Positions 44,520-53,274 of a stretch of 64,000 nucleotides of DNA are shown here, piece by piece (position 1 is the first letter of the stretch; each line of letters starts with the position of its first letter). Under the pieces are notes generated by a model that worked only from the letters and a program-made list of their open reading frames with translations, did no database searches and was not told where the DNA came from. Location of the stretch: contig JAFRIR010000021.1 of NCBI GenBank assembly GCA_017432685.1, forward strand, positions 20,939-84,938, written 5' to 3'. The DNA is from Flexilinea sp. (GTDB taxonomy: Bacteria; Chloroflexota; Anaerolineae; Anaerolineales; Anaerolineaceae). The translations under genes and the position numbers were made by a program.

Positions 44520-45782
44520 ATGTCTTCTATCGCTTCCGATTTATTGTTCTACAATGCGCAGGCTGACTCTCCCAGCGGCTGGAAGGATACTGCTTCTGCA
44601 GTTCGGAATGCTGAAGACCCTGATGCAACGAATGAACTTCTTCGGCAAATGGTGACTTTTGCTTCTGATTTCGGTCTGTCAGGAAATATCTGGCAGTATT
44701 GGCTCACCTACATGCTGATGATGCATGAGAATGCATTTTCACTGACATGTGAACGCCAACACCTGCAAAGGGGAGCAACGATCTTTGAATTGGCGAAAAA
44801 TGACTTTTCCTTTATCAAGGATCTTTTCCATTCAGATCCAATAAAGCTGGGGGCCCTTTCTGTCATGACTGCATACACGGCACCGTATATCGGCAATGAA
44901 CCGAATCGTGCAGGAAAAATAATCACATCACTCAGCGCAGATCTGGCTGCTGCCGGCTCAGCAGACTCTTTCGGAATGCGTATTGCGGAACATTACGCCA
45001 CTTTCGGTGTCGGTATCTTTGGACTGTACAAAGCGTTTCGTATCTCCGAAACCGAAAGGGATGTCAGCCTTACCCCTGTCACTGATGATACGGATGTCTG
45101 TTTTGATGATTTGATAGGGCTGGAGACACAAAAACAAACACTGCGCGAGAATACGGAAGCGTTTTTGAATGGGAAACATGCAAATAACGTGCTGCTTTAC
45201 GGAGACAGCGGTACCGGGAAATCCACCAGTATTCATGCTTTGATGCACGATTATTTTGACAAAGGTCTGCGTCTGGTCGAGCTGACAAAAACCGATCGGA
45301 GACTGCTGCCGCAGGTGATGGCTTCCATCAAGAAACGCAATTATCACTTCATCATCTATCTCGACGATCTTTCGTTTGAAGAAAATGAAAGCGATTACAA
45401 AGAGCTGAAAGCCATGCTGGAAGGCGCTCTTGAAAAACGTTCCGACAGGATCCTGATCTATGCGACTTCCAACCGCAGGCACCTTATCCGGGAAACCTGG
45501 ACCGACCGGAATGATATGGAATATCAAAACGATATTCACCATTCTGACACGATGGAAGAAAAACTTTCACTTGCCAGCCGGTTTGGTGTTACGATTTACT
45601 ATTCAAAACCTGTTCCCGAAGAATACCTTCACATCGTGAAAAAACTTGCTGAACGAAATGACATAACGCTCAGCGAAAAAGAGTTATATGACCGCGCCCG
45701 GAAGTGGGAACTGCGTCATGGAGGTATGTCCGGAAGGACTGCCAGCCAGTTGATCACCTGGCTTCAGAGTGAAGCCGGATAA
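44520..45782 (+). CDS. DUF815-type P-loop ATPase
   Basis: A 420-residue AAA+-like protein of the DUF815 family. The Walker A is GDSGTGKS at residues 228-235, and Walker B-like IIYLDDLSFEE follows. YATSNRRHL is the family's sensor stretch and is directly recognisable. The N-terminal 190 residues are helical and not assigned. The gene lies 14 bases after leuB, and the ilvE ATG begins 40 bases after its stop, so it is embedded in the branched-chain operon. The family's substrate is unknown, and a link to amino-acid synthesis is not established; cotranscription may be incidental. Confidence 0.85.
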   Translation: MSSIASDLLFYNAQADSPSGWKDTASAVRNAEDPDATNELLRQMVTFASDFGLSGNIWQYWLTYMLMMHENAFSLTCERQHLQRGATIFELAKNDFSFIKDLFHSDPIKLGALSVMTAYTAPYIGNEPNRAGKIITSLSADLAAAGSADSFGMRIAEHYATFGVGIFGLYKAFRISETERDVSLTPVTDDTDVCFDDLIGLETQKQTLRENTEAFLNGKHANNVLLYGDSGTGKSTSIHALMHDYFDKGLRLVELTKTDRRLLPQVMASIKKRNYHFIIYLDDLSFEENESDYKELKAMLEGALEKRSDRILIYATSNRRHLIRETWTDRNDMEYQNDIHHSDTMEEKLSLASRFGVTIYYSKPVPEEYLHIVKKLAERNDITLSEKELYDRARKWELRHGGMSGRTASQLITWLQSEAG

Positions 45783-45822
45783 TTATTTTGAGCAGAAACT
45801 ATTTTTCAAAAAGGAATTTATT

Positions 45823-46884
45823 ATGCATTACACATTCCCTATTACACGAAATGAAAATCCAAAACCGAAGCCGGATCCCAAAGAAATGGGATTCGCAAAA
45901 TATTTCACCGACCATATGTTCTTCATGAACTATGACGAAGGTCAGGGGTGGCACGATGCCCGCATCATTCCTTATGGACCTCTGAGTCTTGATCCTGCTG
46001 CAGCTACGCTTCACTATGCGCAAGAAGCATTTGAGGGATTGAAAGCCTACCGCAATCCGGAAGGAAAGGTCAATCTTTTCCGGCCTGATATGAATGCAAA
46101 ACGTATGCGCAACACCTGCGAACGTATGTGCATACCGGAAATCGATGAAGACCTTTTTATCTCAGCGGTTGAAGAATTGGTAAAAATCGATGCGGATTGG
46201 ATCCCGGAAGGTGAAGGAAACTCTCTTTATATCCGTCCGTTTATTATTTCCCCTGAGTTAAATATGGCTCCTGTTGCCCCAAAGAGCTTTTGGTTCATTA
46301 TCATTCTTGCTCCTGCTACACCTTACCATTCGAAAGTCAGTCACATTCTGGTGGAAGATGAATATATCCGTGCGGCAGTAGGCGGTACCGGCTTTGCCAA
46401 ATGCGGCGGGAATTATGCAGGTTCACTGCGTGCTAACGTCAAAGCGGCAAAATATCACTGTGATGACGTACTCTGGCTGGATGCCAAAGAACATAAATAT
46501 ATTGAAGAAGTCGGAACCTCCAATGCCTTCTTCGTGATTGACGGTAAAGTCGTCACATCTCCGCTGACCGGATCCATTCTTCCGGGTGTGACTCGAGACA
46601 GCGTGATACAGCTGCTTGAAAAATGGGGAGTAGAAGTTGAGCAGCGCCGTCTGCCGGTTGAGGAGGCCGTTGAAGCAGCCAAATCCGGCCGTATGACCGA
46701 AGCCTGGGCCTCTGGTACAGCCTGCATCATCGCTCCCATGGGGCTGTTGAATTATAAAGGAATAGATTATCCGATCAATGGCGAAAAGGTCGGTGATCTC
46801 AGCAAGAAACTGTTCAATACCCTTTACGGTATGCAGACCGGTGTCCTTCCCGATGAAATGGGTGGCTGGGTCGTAACACTGTAA
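45823..46884 (+). CDS. ilvE: Branched-chain amino acid aminotransferase
   Basis: A fold-type IV PLP enzyme of 353 residues that transaminates the three branched-chain 2-keto acids with glutamate. LHYAQEAFEGLKAYR near residues 64-78, the PLP-lysine segment near GSLRANVKAAKYH, EVGTSNAFFVIDG and TSPLTGSILPGVTRDSVI are diagnostic of the IlvE (BCAT type II) group. ATG 45823 has AAAAGGAA in front; the upstream in-frame codons overlap the DUF815 gene. It is the last gene of the operon, before a terminator. Confidence 0.94.
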   Translation: MHYTFPITRNENPKPKPDPKEMGFAKYFTDHMFFMNYDEGQGWHDARIIPYGPLSLDPAAATLHYAQEAFEGLKAYRNPEGKVNLFRPDMNAKRMRNTCERMCIPEIDEDLFISAVEELVKIDADWIPEGEGNSLYIRPFIISPELNMAPVAPKSFWFIIILAPATPYHSKVSHILVEDEYIRAAVGGTGFAKCGGNYAGSLRANVKAAKYHCDDVLWLDAKEHKYIEEVGTSNAFFVIDGKVVTSPLTGSILPGVTRDSVIQLLEKWGVEVEQRRLPVEEAVEAAKSGRMTEAWASGTACIIAPMGLLNYKGIDYPINGEKVGDLSKKLFNTLYGMQTGVLPDEMGGWVVTL

Positions 46885-46913
46885 GATAGAAGCTGAAACA
46901 TATCAATTACTCG

Positions 46914-46951
46914 TACAGATATCATTCATTATTGGTATCTGTATTTTTTTC
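46914..46951 (+). terminator. Terminator of the branched-chain operon
   Basis: TACAGATA (46914-46921) pairs with TATCTGTA (46936-46943), followed by a run of T residues. Confidence 0.75.
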
Positions 46952-46961
46952 TTTGATGAAT

Positions 46962-47005
46962 AATAAAAGAGGAGAGTCTTACAAAACAGACTTTCCTCTT
47001 TTATT
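46962..47005. terminator. Convergent terminator for the foldase gene
   Basis: An inverted repeat of about 17 bp (46962-46979 with 46988-47005, one G-T type mismatch) whose arms contain AAAAGAGGA and TCCTCTTTT. It is followed by T residues on the plus strand and is A-rich on the other, so it can act both ways. Confidence 0.75.
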
Positions 47006-47030
47006 TTTTTATTCGAATAATTATTTGATC

Positions 47031-48491
47031 TTACTCAGCGAAAGCCGGATCGGTAGGTGTCAGATCAGTGACGGATTCCATCGTAATATCCAACTGTGAA
47101 GCATATTCATCCAGCCAGGTCTGATAAGCTGATTCAACAGCAGTATTATATTGTGAACTGGTCAGCGGACGCTCTTCGTGTCCGATCACCTGGATCAGAT
47201 GCCAGCCAAAATCAGACTGGACAGGATCACTGATCGTACCGACTTCCTGGCTGAAAGCCGCATCGTTGAACGGCTGCACCATTGTACCTTCAGTGAACCA
47301 GCCAAGATCACCGCCGTTTGCAGCGGAAGAATCTGTAGACACCTCAGCACAAACGTCTGCCCATTCTTCACCATCGTTAATCCGATCAAGAGCTGCCTGA
47401 GCTTCTTCTTCAGTTTCTACAAGGATATGACGAGCCCATACCATGTCAGCTGTGCGGGCTATCTCCGATTTAAGGCTTTCCTGGACTTTATTCTGCAGCA
47501 GTTCATATCGCAGCTCATTCTTGAAGAAATCCTTGCTGTAATAGAAATTATTGGCAAAATAAACACTTTCATACTGCTTGAACATATCTTCAGTATATAC
47601 AGTCGGTGTCGGAGCAATAGTAGGTTCGGAAGTGGGTTCAGAGAGAACTTCTTCAATCTTGTCAACGGTTTCAGACGCAAGTTCTTCTGCTTCAGCGACT
47701 GTCTCTTCTACAGCATCCTCAGCTTGTTCAACGACATCAGCAACGGTTTCCTCGACAGCATCGACAGCGTCTTCAGCCTGTTCAACAACATCAGCAACTG
47801 CTTCTTCAACAACTGTCTCCCCAGTTTCTTCTTCAACAGTATCAGCTGATTCTTCTGTTTCCTCTGCAGGGATTTCAGTTGGCAGCGGAGTTTCAGTATA
47901 GCGCAGGATGGCAAGCTGTTCGTCGGTTACAGTCGGGGTAGCTTCGAAAGGTTCGTCCGTCGGAGCAGCTGTAGGAGTTCCATCCGGATAGTACCCGAAC
48001 ATACCCTTATAATAGGCTTCAACCTCATCATCGCTGACAGAGATACCTTCCTGAGCAGCGCCGTAAGCCATGACTCTCTGGTTGATCATGTTGGAAAGTA
48101 CGCTCTGCCCCAGCAGTCCTTTATAAGAATCGGACATCTGCATTGCGTAGCTTTCTTTCGTGTTGGCATCCATTTCCATACCGAACATTGAATAAAGCTG
48201 CTTCATATACTGGTAGTTGCTGTTGATATTGGAACGCTGCAATCTGACAGCGGATTGGAATTCATCCAATGTAATTTTTTCATCGCCCACGGTTGCAACA
48301 ACTTTGCGGGAAGGCTTATTGACGATGCCAAGAATGATTCCGGCAATCATACAAACTACAACAATAGCGGCTACAATCGCGCCGCCTGTCCGGAGCATTT
48401 TTGTCTGCTTCTCTTCCTTTTCGCGGCGTTCACGGTTGGTTTTATTGTTTTCACGGGGATTCAGGATTTCTTTTTGATCTTTTTCAGCCAT
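47031..48491 (-). CDS. Membrane-anchored parvulin-type peptidyl-prolyl isomerase / foldase
   Basis: A 486-residue PrsA/SurA-like protein. A transmembrane helix (about 34-56) is followed by a SurA-N-like chaperone region. An Ala/Val/Glu/Asp-rich insertion of about 90 residues has the word DVVEQAEDAV twice. The parvulin domain (about 350-445) has VWARHILVETEEEAQAAL, GGDLGWFTEG and FGWHLIQV. It probably helps extracellular proteins fold. ATG 48491 is supported by AAGGAAG; the longer frame to 48530 runs through a terminator hairpin. It is a single-gene unit. Confidence 0.87.
   Translation of the reverse strand: MAEKDQKEILNPRENNKTNRERREKEEKQTKMLRTGGAIVAAIVVVCMIAGIILGIVNKPSRKVVATVGDEKITLDEFQSAVRLQRSNINSNYQYMKQLYSMFGMEMDANTKESYAMQMSDSYKGLLGQSVLSNMINQRVMAYGAAQEGISVSDDEVEAYYKGMFGYYPDGTPTAAPTDEPFEATPTVTDEQLAILRYTETPLPTEIPAEETEESADTVEEETGETVVEEAVADVVEQAEDAVDAVEETVADVVEQAEDAVEETVAEAEELASETVDKIEEVLSEPTSEPTIAPTPTVYTEDMFKQYESVYFANNFYYSKDFFKNELRYELLQNKVQESLKSEIARTADMVWARHILVETEEEAQAALDRINDGEEWADVCAEVSTDSSAANGGDLGWFTEGTMVQPFNDAAFSQEVGTISDPVQSDFGWHLIQVIGHEERPLTSSQYNTAVESAYQTWLDEYASQLDITMESVTDLTPTDPAFAE
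47640..47870 (-). repeat. Internal Ala/Val/Glu repeat in the foldase gene
   Basis: The coding segment repeats the unit ending VADVVEQAEDAV, with VEET-type linkers. At DNA level the words for 'VVEQAEDA' recur with few changes, so expansion was probably recent. The peptide has heptad-like spacing suited to a long helix. Confidence 0.6.
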
Positions 48492-48504
48492 AATAACTTC
48501 CTTC

Positions 48505-48534
48505 AAAAAAGGGCATAGAGTTTCCTCCATGCCC
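48505..48534 (-). terminator. Terminator after rpsR
   Basis: On the minus strand a 10-bp stem (GGGCATGGAG with CTCTATGCCC, one G-U pair) and a GAAA loop are followed by six T residues. It separates the S6-S18 unit from the foldase gene. Confidence 0.8.
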
Positions 48535-48560
48535 TAATAGATCTATGTTACGACGCAATA

Positions 48561-48848
48561 TTACCGAACAACATCCTGATAGGGTTCAGAGGTGAACGGC
48601 AGCAATGCGATCTGGCGGGCGCGTTTCACCGCATAGGCTACTGCACGCTGATGTTTTGCACAGGTGCCGGTCTGGCGGCGGGGACGAATTTTACCTTCTT
48701 CCGTGACAAAGCGGCGCAGAAGATCGGCATTTTTGTAATCGATTTTTACATTTTTATCTGAACAAAACTGGCAAACCTTCGGGCGTGCAACAAAACGACG
48801 GGCACCACCGCGATGATCCTGTTGTTCATTCATCATTTCTTCACTCAT
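48561..48848 (-). CDS. rpsR: 30S ribosomal protein S18
   Basis: A 95-residue S18. The signature is seen in KPQ-type positions [41 protein letters not shown] and [10 protein letters not shown]. An N-terminal polar extension ([13 protein letters not shown]) precedes the core. The CxxC near residue 22 marks the zinc-ribbon-bearing variant. It is cotranscribed with rpsF; the ssb gene that commonly lies between the two is absent. Confidence 0.96.
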   Translation of the reverse strand: MSEEMMNEQQDHRGGARRFVARPKVCQFCSDKNVKIDYKNADLLRRFVTEEGKIRPRRQTGTCAKHQRAVAYAVKRARQIALLPFTSEPYQDVVR

Positions 48849-48893
48849 TTTTATCTCCTGAACGGTGTTTCACCGTTTATGCAGATTATTTGA

Positions 48894-49184
48894 TTAGTCT
48901 TCTTCAACGAGGGTGATCATTGAACGCATAATGCTTTCAACGAACCGCATGTTCTGGCTCAGGTTCTTCACCGCGGCAGGTTCCATGTTGGCAGTAATCA
49001 GAACGTACTGACCATCACGCTGCTTGCGGATGCGGTAAGCCATTCGTTTCTTGCCCCAGTTATCAACACTGACAACTTCACCTTTATCATCAGCGATCCA
49101 ACCCTTGACCTTTTCGACAACGTTGTTGAGGTTTTCTTCATCAAGATCCGGATGAGCAATGAATATGATTTCGTACTTGCGCAT
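48894..49184 (-). CDS. rpsF: 30S ribosomal protein S6
   Basis: A 96-residue S6 with the opening MRKYEIIFIAHPDLDEE and the strand NWGKKRMAYRIRKQRDGQY, both typical. S6 binds S18 in the platform of the small subunit. GGAGA precedes ATG 49184. The 45-base spacer to rpsR is too short for ssb. A short inverted repeat (CGTTTCAC in the spacer, GTGAAACG) overlaps the S18 leader and could be a translational control site, although the known S6:S18 mRNA motif is not evident. Confidence 0.96.
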   Translation of the reverse strand: MRKYEIIFIAHPDLDEENLNNVVEKVKGWIADDKGEVVSVDNWGKKRMAYRIRKQRDGQYVLITANMEPAAVKNLSQNMRFVESIMRSMITLVEED

Positions 49185-49295
49185 ATTTGTTTCTCCTTTC
49201 CATGGGATTATTTCCGTGCGAAACGGAAACGGAAAGATTGCCTTTCAGCAAACCTTGTCTATTATATCATCATTCGTTGAAATATTAAAATCTCG

Positions 49296-49679
49296 TTATA
49301 AATTCGGTACAAAAAGTGCGGCAATTTTTGGAAGGAAGATCACAAGACCGATCACAACGCTTGCTATAGCCATAATCAAAACACTGCCGGCGGCCAGATC
49401 TTTCGCCGCTTTTGCCAATGGTTTCTTTTCCAATGTAACCAGGTCTACCACCCGTTCCAAGGCACTGTTCATAGCTTCTGCGCTCCACACAGCACCGATT
49501 ATGAGTACCAGAACACACAATTCACCACTGTCAACCTTCAGCCAAAGACACATAATTGCCACCAGAACTGTAAACAGTAAATGGATCCTTGTATTGCTTT
49601 CATGGATCCAGAGATCTTTTAATCCTGAAAAGGCATATTTGAAAGAATTTGCTTTCTTTTTTAAAAAATTAGAAATCAA
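49296..49679 (-). CDS. dgkA: Diacylglycerol / undecaprenol kinase family protein
   Basis: A 127-residue integral membrane kinase of the DgkA family. An N-terminal amphipathic part (NSFKYAFSGLKDLW) is followed by three helices. The catalytic signature EAMNSALERVVDL lies near 65-77, with AKDLAAGSVLI in the third helix. In Gram-positive bacteria this size class usually phosphorylates undecaprenol. The start is a TTG at 49679 with GGGAGAAG before it, overlapping the ybeY stop by 11 bases; no ATG fits without overrunning ybeY. Confidence 0.88.
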   Translation of the reverse strand: MISNFLKKKANSFKYAFSGLKDLWIHESNTRIHLLFTVLVAIMCLWLKVDSGELCVLVLIIGAVWSAEAMNSALERVVDLVTLEKKPLAKAAKDLAAGSVLIMAIASVVIGLVIFLPKIAALFVPNL

Positions 49680-50139
49680 AATCTTCTCCCGGTCTTCGGT
49701 TGAGTTTGATGCCGCACTTTTCAAGATATAAATCCTGATAGCTCCACATCTCCTTGCGCTGCGCCTCATCCATGTGATCGTAACCAAGCAGATGCAGCAG
49801 TCCATGAATTTCCAACAGCCCGATCTCGTTTTCCAGCGAATGTCCGGACTTATCCGCCTGTTTTTGTGCCTGATCAAGACATATCAGAATGTCACCGAGA
49901 TATTCCAAACCGGTTTCCGGATCATATTCACCATCGGATTCAAATGAGAGCACATCCGTTACGGCATCAACATCACGATAAGTCCTGTTTAATTCCCGGA
50001 TAGTTTCAGGTTCAACAAATGTCAGCGAAAAATCCGGCATCTCATCATAATAATCCTTCAGTACAGATTCGGCAACAGACTCAAGAAAGGCCTGATTTAT
50101 CCCAAATGCAGATTTTAATTCTTCCGTGTTTATAAACAT
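49669..50139 (-). CDS. ybeY: Endoribonuclease YbeY (rRNA maturation factor)
   Basis: A 156-residue metal-dependent ribonuclease involved in 16S rRNA 3'-end maturation and ribosome quality control. The zinc motif HGLLHLLGYDH lies near residues 112-122, after RDVDAVTDVLSFE. Length matches the family. It lies 18 bases after the pgpH stop and overlaps dgkA, reproducing the common pgpH-ybeY-dgkA order of Gram-positive genomes. Confidence 0.95.
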   Translation of the reverse strand: MFINTEELKSAFGINQAFLESVAESVLKDYYDEMPDFSLTFVEPETIRELNRTYRDVDAVTDVLSFESDGEYDPETGLEYLGDILICLDQAQKQADKSGHSLENEIGLLEIHGLLHLLGYDHMDEAQRKEMWSYQDLYLEKCGIKLNRRPGEDFDF

Positions 50140-50157
50140 AAGTCCTCTGAATTGTTT

Positions 50158-52257
50158 TTATTTCTGCGTGTTATTTGTTTCATCCTTCCCGTCTTTATTC
50201 TTCTCCTGACCGGGATAAAGCATTCGGGAATGGTACATGTTTTGTAAAACTCTTTCAAAAGCAGCTCTTGCAATGGATATATCTTTGAAGGTCAAGGGTG
50301 CATTGTCCATTTGTCCGTTGCTTGAATAAAGATTGAACATACTCTTTACGATTTCAGCAATTTGTTCCTTGGTAGTCGGTTTTTCAGCTCTTGCTCTTGC
50401 TTCAACAGAATCTGCCAGCATAATGAGTGCGGCTTCTTTTGAATCCGGGATCGGTCCCGGATAAGTGAAATCTGAGGGATCTACGTTTTCCGCGCCAAAC
50501 TTCTCTACAGCCAATCCGTACTGATATCGGGTCATATTTGTTCCATGGTGCTGCTTTATAATGTCTATGATCCTTGGCGGAATATGGTATTGATGAGCCA
50601 GTTCCACACCATCCGCAACATGCCTCATGATGATCTCCGCGCTTTCCTGAGGAGTCATGTCTGCATGCAGGTTCAAATTGCCGGAGACCTGATTTTCTAC
50701 AAAAAATTGCGGATTATTAGATTTACCTACATCGTGATACATTGCTCCCGCTCTTGTCAGCAGAGGGTCAGCCCCGATATCTCTGGCAGCCTGTTCGGCA
50801 AGATTCGATACCTGCAGACAATGCTGGTAGGTTCCGGGAGCGCGCTGCAGCATGAATTGCAGCAGTGGCGAATCCGGACGCAAAATCTCCATAAGTTGTG
50901 TCGGTGTGACGATTCCAAGCCATCCGGAAATAACGTAATGACATACAAGAGATAAAACTGCAGCGGCAGCTCCGCTGAGGATTACTGCTCCGGATATAGA
51001 CAAGAGTCCTGTTGTATCCGGGGTAACCATAGCGTTTACAAATTGGTAAGATACGGCAATAGGAACACAAATCAATCCTGAAATTATTCCGGCTTTCAGA
51101 AAGCCGCCAATACTTCTGTGTTTTCCTAAAATAATAACGGAGGCAATCGAACTTATCAGATAGATCACGGAAAAAATGATCGCACTGCTGAAATCATATG
51201 GGATCAATATAGCAAGAATAAGCGAGAGAATGGTTGCGGTAGAAACGCCAAATAAACTGGAAACTGTCAGCCCGAGACCGGAAGCCGGGAAAACATAGGG
51301 AATCAACGTATGGTTGGGAGTAACCATTCGTCCGGCAATAAAATAGACAAGGAATAGCCCTGCTATAACCAACCATTGGATAAAATCACTCACAACGACA
51401 TTCTTGTCCACTTTAATATAGATAAGGAATAGAGCTCCCAATCCAATTACAATGCAGACAACCGAAACGTATCTTTCAGGATTGTTTTCAGAAACGACAA
51501 GCCCCATTTTGTTCAGCGCTTCATAATTTAATGCTGAAACAATCTGTCCCTTTTGTATTACTGTCTGGTTGATGACATATGTTCTTTCACGCGGCTGAAC
51601 AGAAGCTTTTGCTTCATCCCGGCTTTTTTGGGTCAATTCTTCACTGTACAGGCTGTTTGCAGTTACAAAACGCCCCGTTACGGTTGACACAAGGTTGGCA
51701 ACAGCTTGATTGATTGAATAATTGATCATTGCCGGTATGTTCTGGATCTGGGTATACACTTGTGTTTCCCGAATCGAATTTCGCATAACACTTTCGAGGA
51801 TACGAGTGGATTCTTCCTGAAGCATGCTCCAGTCTTCTTTACTCAACTCAAGAAGCTGTTCAATCGTGCTTTCATCGAAATCCGCGACTGAGATTTTTTG
51901 TATATCTTCAATTTTTTCATCTCGTTCCGAATATTCATCATTTCGAACAATGTTGATGAACTGGAAGGTATAGCGAAGGTTTTGCAGCTGCGTTCGGGAA
52001 ATAGAAGGATCCGCAGGCAGATAAATATCATTCACATTATCTGCCGCATCCTGTCTCGCTTCTTCAGTCAGGATATCACTGACATAGGTGATGGTTCTTG
52101 GCGCAGTGATGTCATTCGGTGCAACATCACCAACTTTTAATCCATAGCTGGCACGCCGAAGTGAAATTTGTGTAGACAACAGCAAAAAAACAATCGTACA
52201 AATGACGATAAATAGAATCGCATTTGCTCTTTTGCCGCTTATCCTATGCCTGTTCAT
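50158..52257 (-). CDS. pgpH: 7TM-HD phosphohydrolase (PgpH type, c-di-AMP phosphodiesterase family)
   Basis: A 699-residue protein. One N-terminal helix (about 12-30) precedes a 7TMR-HDED outer domain (about 50-275). Seven transmembrane helices (about 280-480) follow, then a cytoplasmic HD domain starting at GTYQHCLQVSNLAEQAA. The metal motif is YHDVGKSNNPQFF, with later H residues in MTPQESAEIIMRHV and IKQHHGT. In Listeria, PgpH of this form degrades cyclic di-AMP. It is in the ybeY operon; its first 14 bases overlap the yqeY-like stop. The c-di-AMP substrate is inferred from domain order. Confidence 0.9.
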   Translation of the reverse strand: MNRHRISGKRANAILFIVICTIVFLLLSTQISLRRASYGLKVGDVAPNDITAPRTITYVSDILTEEARQDAADNVNDIYLPADPSISRTQLQNLRYTFQFINIVRNDEYSERDEKIEDIQKISVADFDESTIEQLLELSKEDWSMLQEESTRILESVMRNSIRETQVYTQIQNIPAMINYSINQAVANLVSTVTGRFVTANSLYSEELTQKSRDEAKASVQPRERTYVINQTVIQKGQIVSALNYEALNKMGLVVSENNPERYVSVVCIVIGLGALFLIYIKVDKNVVVSDFIQWLVIAGLFLVYFIAGRMVTPNHTLIPYVFPASGLGLTVSSLFGVSTATILSLILAILIPYDFSSAIIFSVIYLISSIASVIILGKHRSIGGFLKAGIISGLICVPIAVSYQFVNAMVTPDTTGLLSISGAVILSGAAAAVLSLVCHYVISGWLGIVTPTQLMEILRPDSPLLQFMLQRAPGTYQHCLQVSNLAEQAARDIGADPLLTRAGAMYHDVGKSNNPQFFVENQVSGNLNLHADMTPQESAEIIMRHVADGVELAHQYHIPPRIIDIIKQHHGTNMTRYQYGLAVEKFGAENVDPSDFTYPGPIPDSKEAALIMLADSVEARARAEKPTTKEQIAEIVKSMFNLYSSNGQMDNAPLTFKDISIARAAFERVLQNMYHSRMLYPGQEKNKDGKDETNNTQK

Positions 52258-52702
52258 TTTTCGAAAGCAGTTCTTTTACGGTTTTACTGATCAGGTCATT
52301 CGGGGCAAGACCTTTCAGTTTTGGCATCACGATTTTCATCACCTTACCCATATCAGCAGGGGAAGATGCACCACTTTCATTGATCGCATTCTTTACGATA
52401 CTGCTCACTTCATCCTGGCTTAATTGTTTAGGCAGCAGCGGTTCAATAGCGGCTATATCCTTTTCAGCCTCAGCCATTGCTTCTGTTCTTCCGCCCTTTT
52501 GTGCTTCAAGAAGGGATTCCTTCCTGATTTTTAACTCTTTTTGAAGGATCTGCACAACATCATTGTCTTCGAGTTCTTTTCCTTCTGTCTTTTCAGCAAA
52601 TTTTATTGAAGAAAGAATCATACGATAAACCCGCTTGCCGTCTTCATCATGCATCCGCATGGCTTCTTTCAATTTTTCGTTTATGGTTTCTTTGATACTC
52701 AT
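52244..52702 (-). CDS. yqeY: YqeY/GatB-C-terminal-like domain protein
   Basis: A 152-residue protein of the GatB/YqeY family. MSIKETINEKLKEAMR opens the helical N-domain and RMILSSIKFAEKT follows. LLPKQLSQDEVSSIV leads into the C-terminal three-helix tail, with MGKVMKIVMPKLKG as in GatB/GatE tRNA-binding tails. Function outside amidotransferase context is unknown. Overlap with pgpH indicates coupling. Confidence 0.9.
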   Translation of the reverse strand: MSIKETINEKLKEAMRMHDEDGKRVYRMILSSIKFAEKTEGKELEDNDVVQILQKELKIRKESLLEAQKGGRTEAMAEAEKDIAAIEPLLPKQLSQDEVSSIVKNAINESGASSPADMGKVMKIVMPKLKGLAPNDLISKTVKELLSKNEQA

Positions 52703-52720
52703 CGAAAATCCTTTCCTGTT

Positions 52721-53272
52721 TCAATCAACGATCAAACGATCATATATGCTCTCAAGAAGTTTTTCACTGATTCCCTGTATCTCCAACAGTTCCTCTTTAT
52801 ATGTTATTTTACCCTTGTTTTCTCTTAATTTCATAATTTCGGCCGCTCTTTTTTCTCCGATTCCGGGCAGAGACATCAATTCATTCTTATCAGCGGTGTT
52901 CAAATTGATTTTTACCTCTTCCTGTACCTGGATCGTCAAAGTTGGTTCCGGAAAACCTGATGTCGGGATCAGAATCGTTTCTCCGTCATTAACCCACCCG
53001 GTTAGGTTTGAAAAGGCAGCATCAGCATCTTCAGCCAATCCACCGGCCAGTGCAACTGCATCTTCTACTCGTATTGATCCTTCATATTCATAAATTCCGG
53101 GGGTTTGTACTGCACCATAAACAGCAACCTTGTTTTTATTTCCGATAGCTCCCGGAGTGATTTCAATCGGGACAGAAGATCGTGGCTCGATAATCATTAT
53201 TGTGAGTCCTGCTGTTGTCAGCAAAACCAGAATAATTATTATCAAATTCCACAATCTTCCGCCATTCAGCAT
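52721..53272 (-). CDS. comEA: ComEA-like DNA-binding protein
   Basis: A 183-residue membrane-anchored protein. A transmembrane helix (about 10-30) is followed by a SLBB domain (about 45-105, VAVYGAVQTPGIYEYEG) and a double helix-hairpin-helix at the C-terminus (about 120-180) with INLNTADKNELMSLPGIG. ComEA binds incoming DNA during natural transformation. ComEC is not next to it in the window, so competence cannot be concluded. It ends 18 bases before yqeY. Confidence 0.9.
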   Translation of the reverse strand: MLNGGRLWNLIIIILVLLTTAGLTIMIIEPRSSVPIEITPGAIGNKNKVAVYGAVQTPGIYEYEGSIRVEDAVALAGGLAEDADAAFSNLTGWVNDGETILIPTSGFPEPTLTIQVQEEVKINLNTADKNELMSLPGIGEKRAAEIMKLRENKGKITYKEELLEIQGISEKLLESIYDRLIVD

Positions 53273-53274
53273 AT

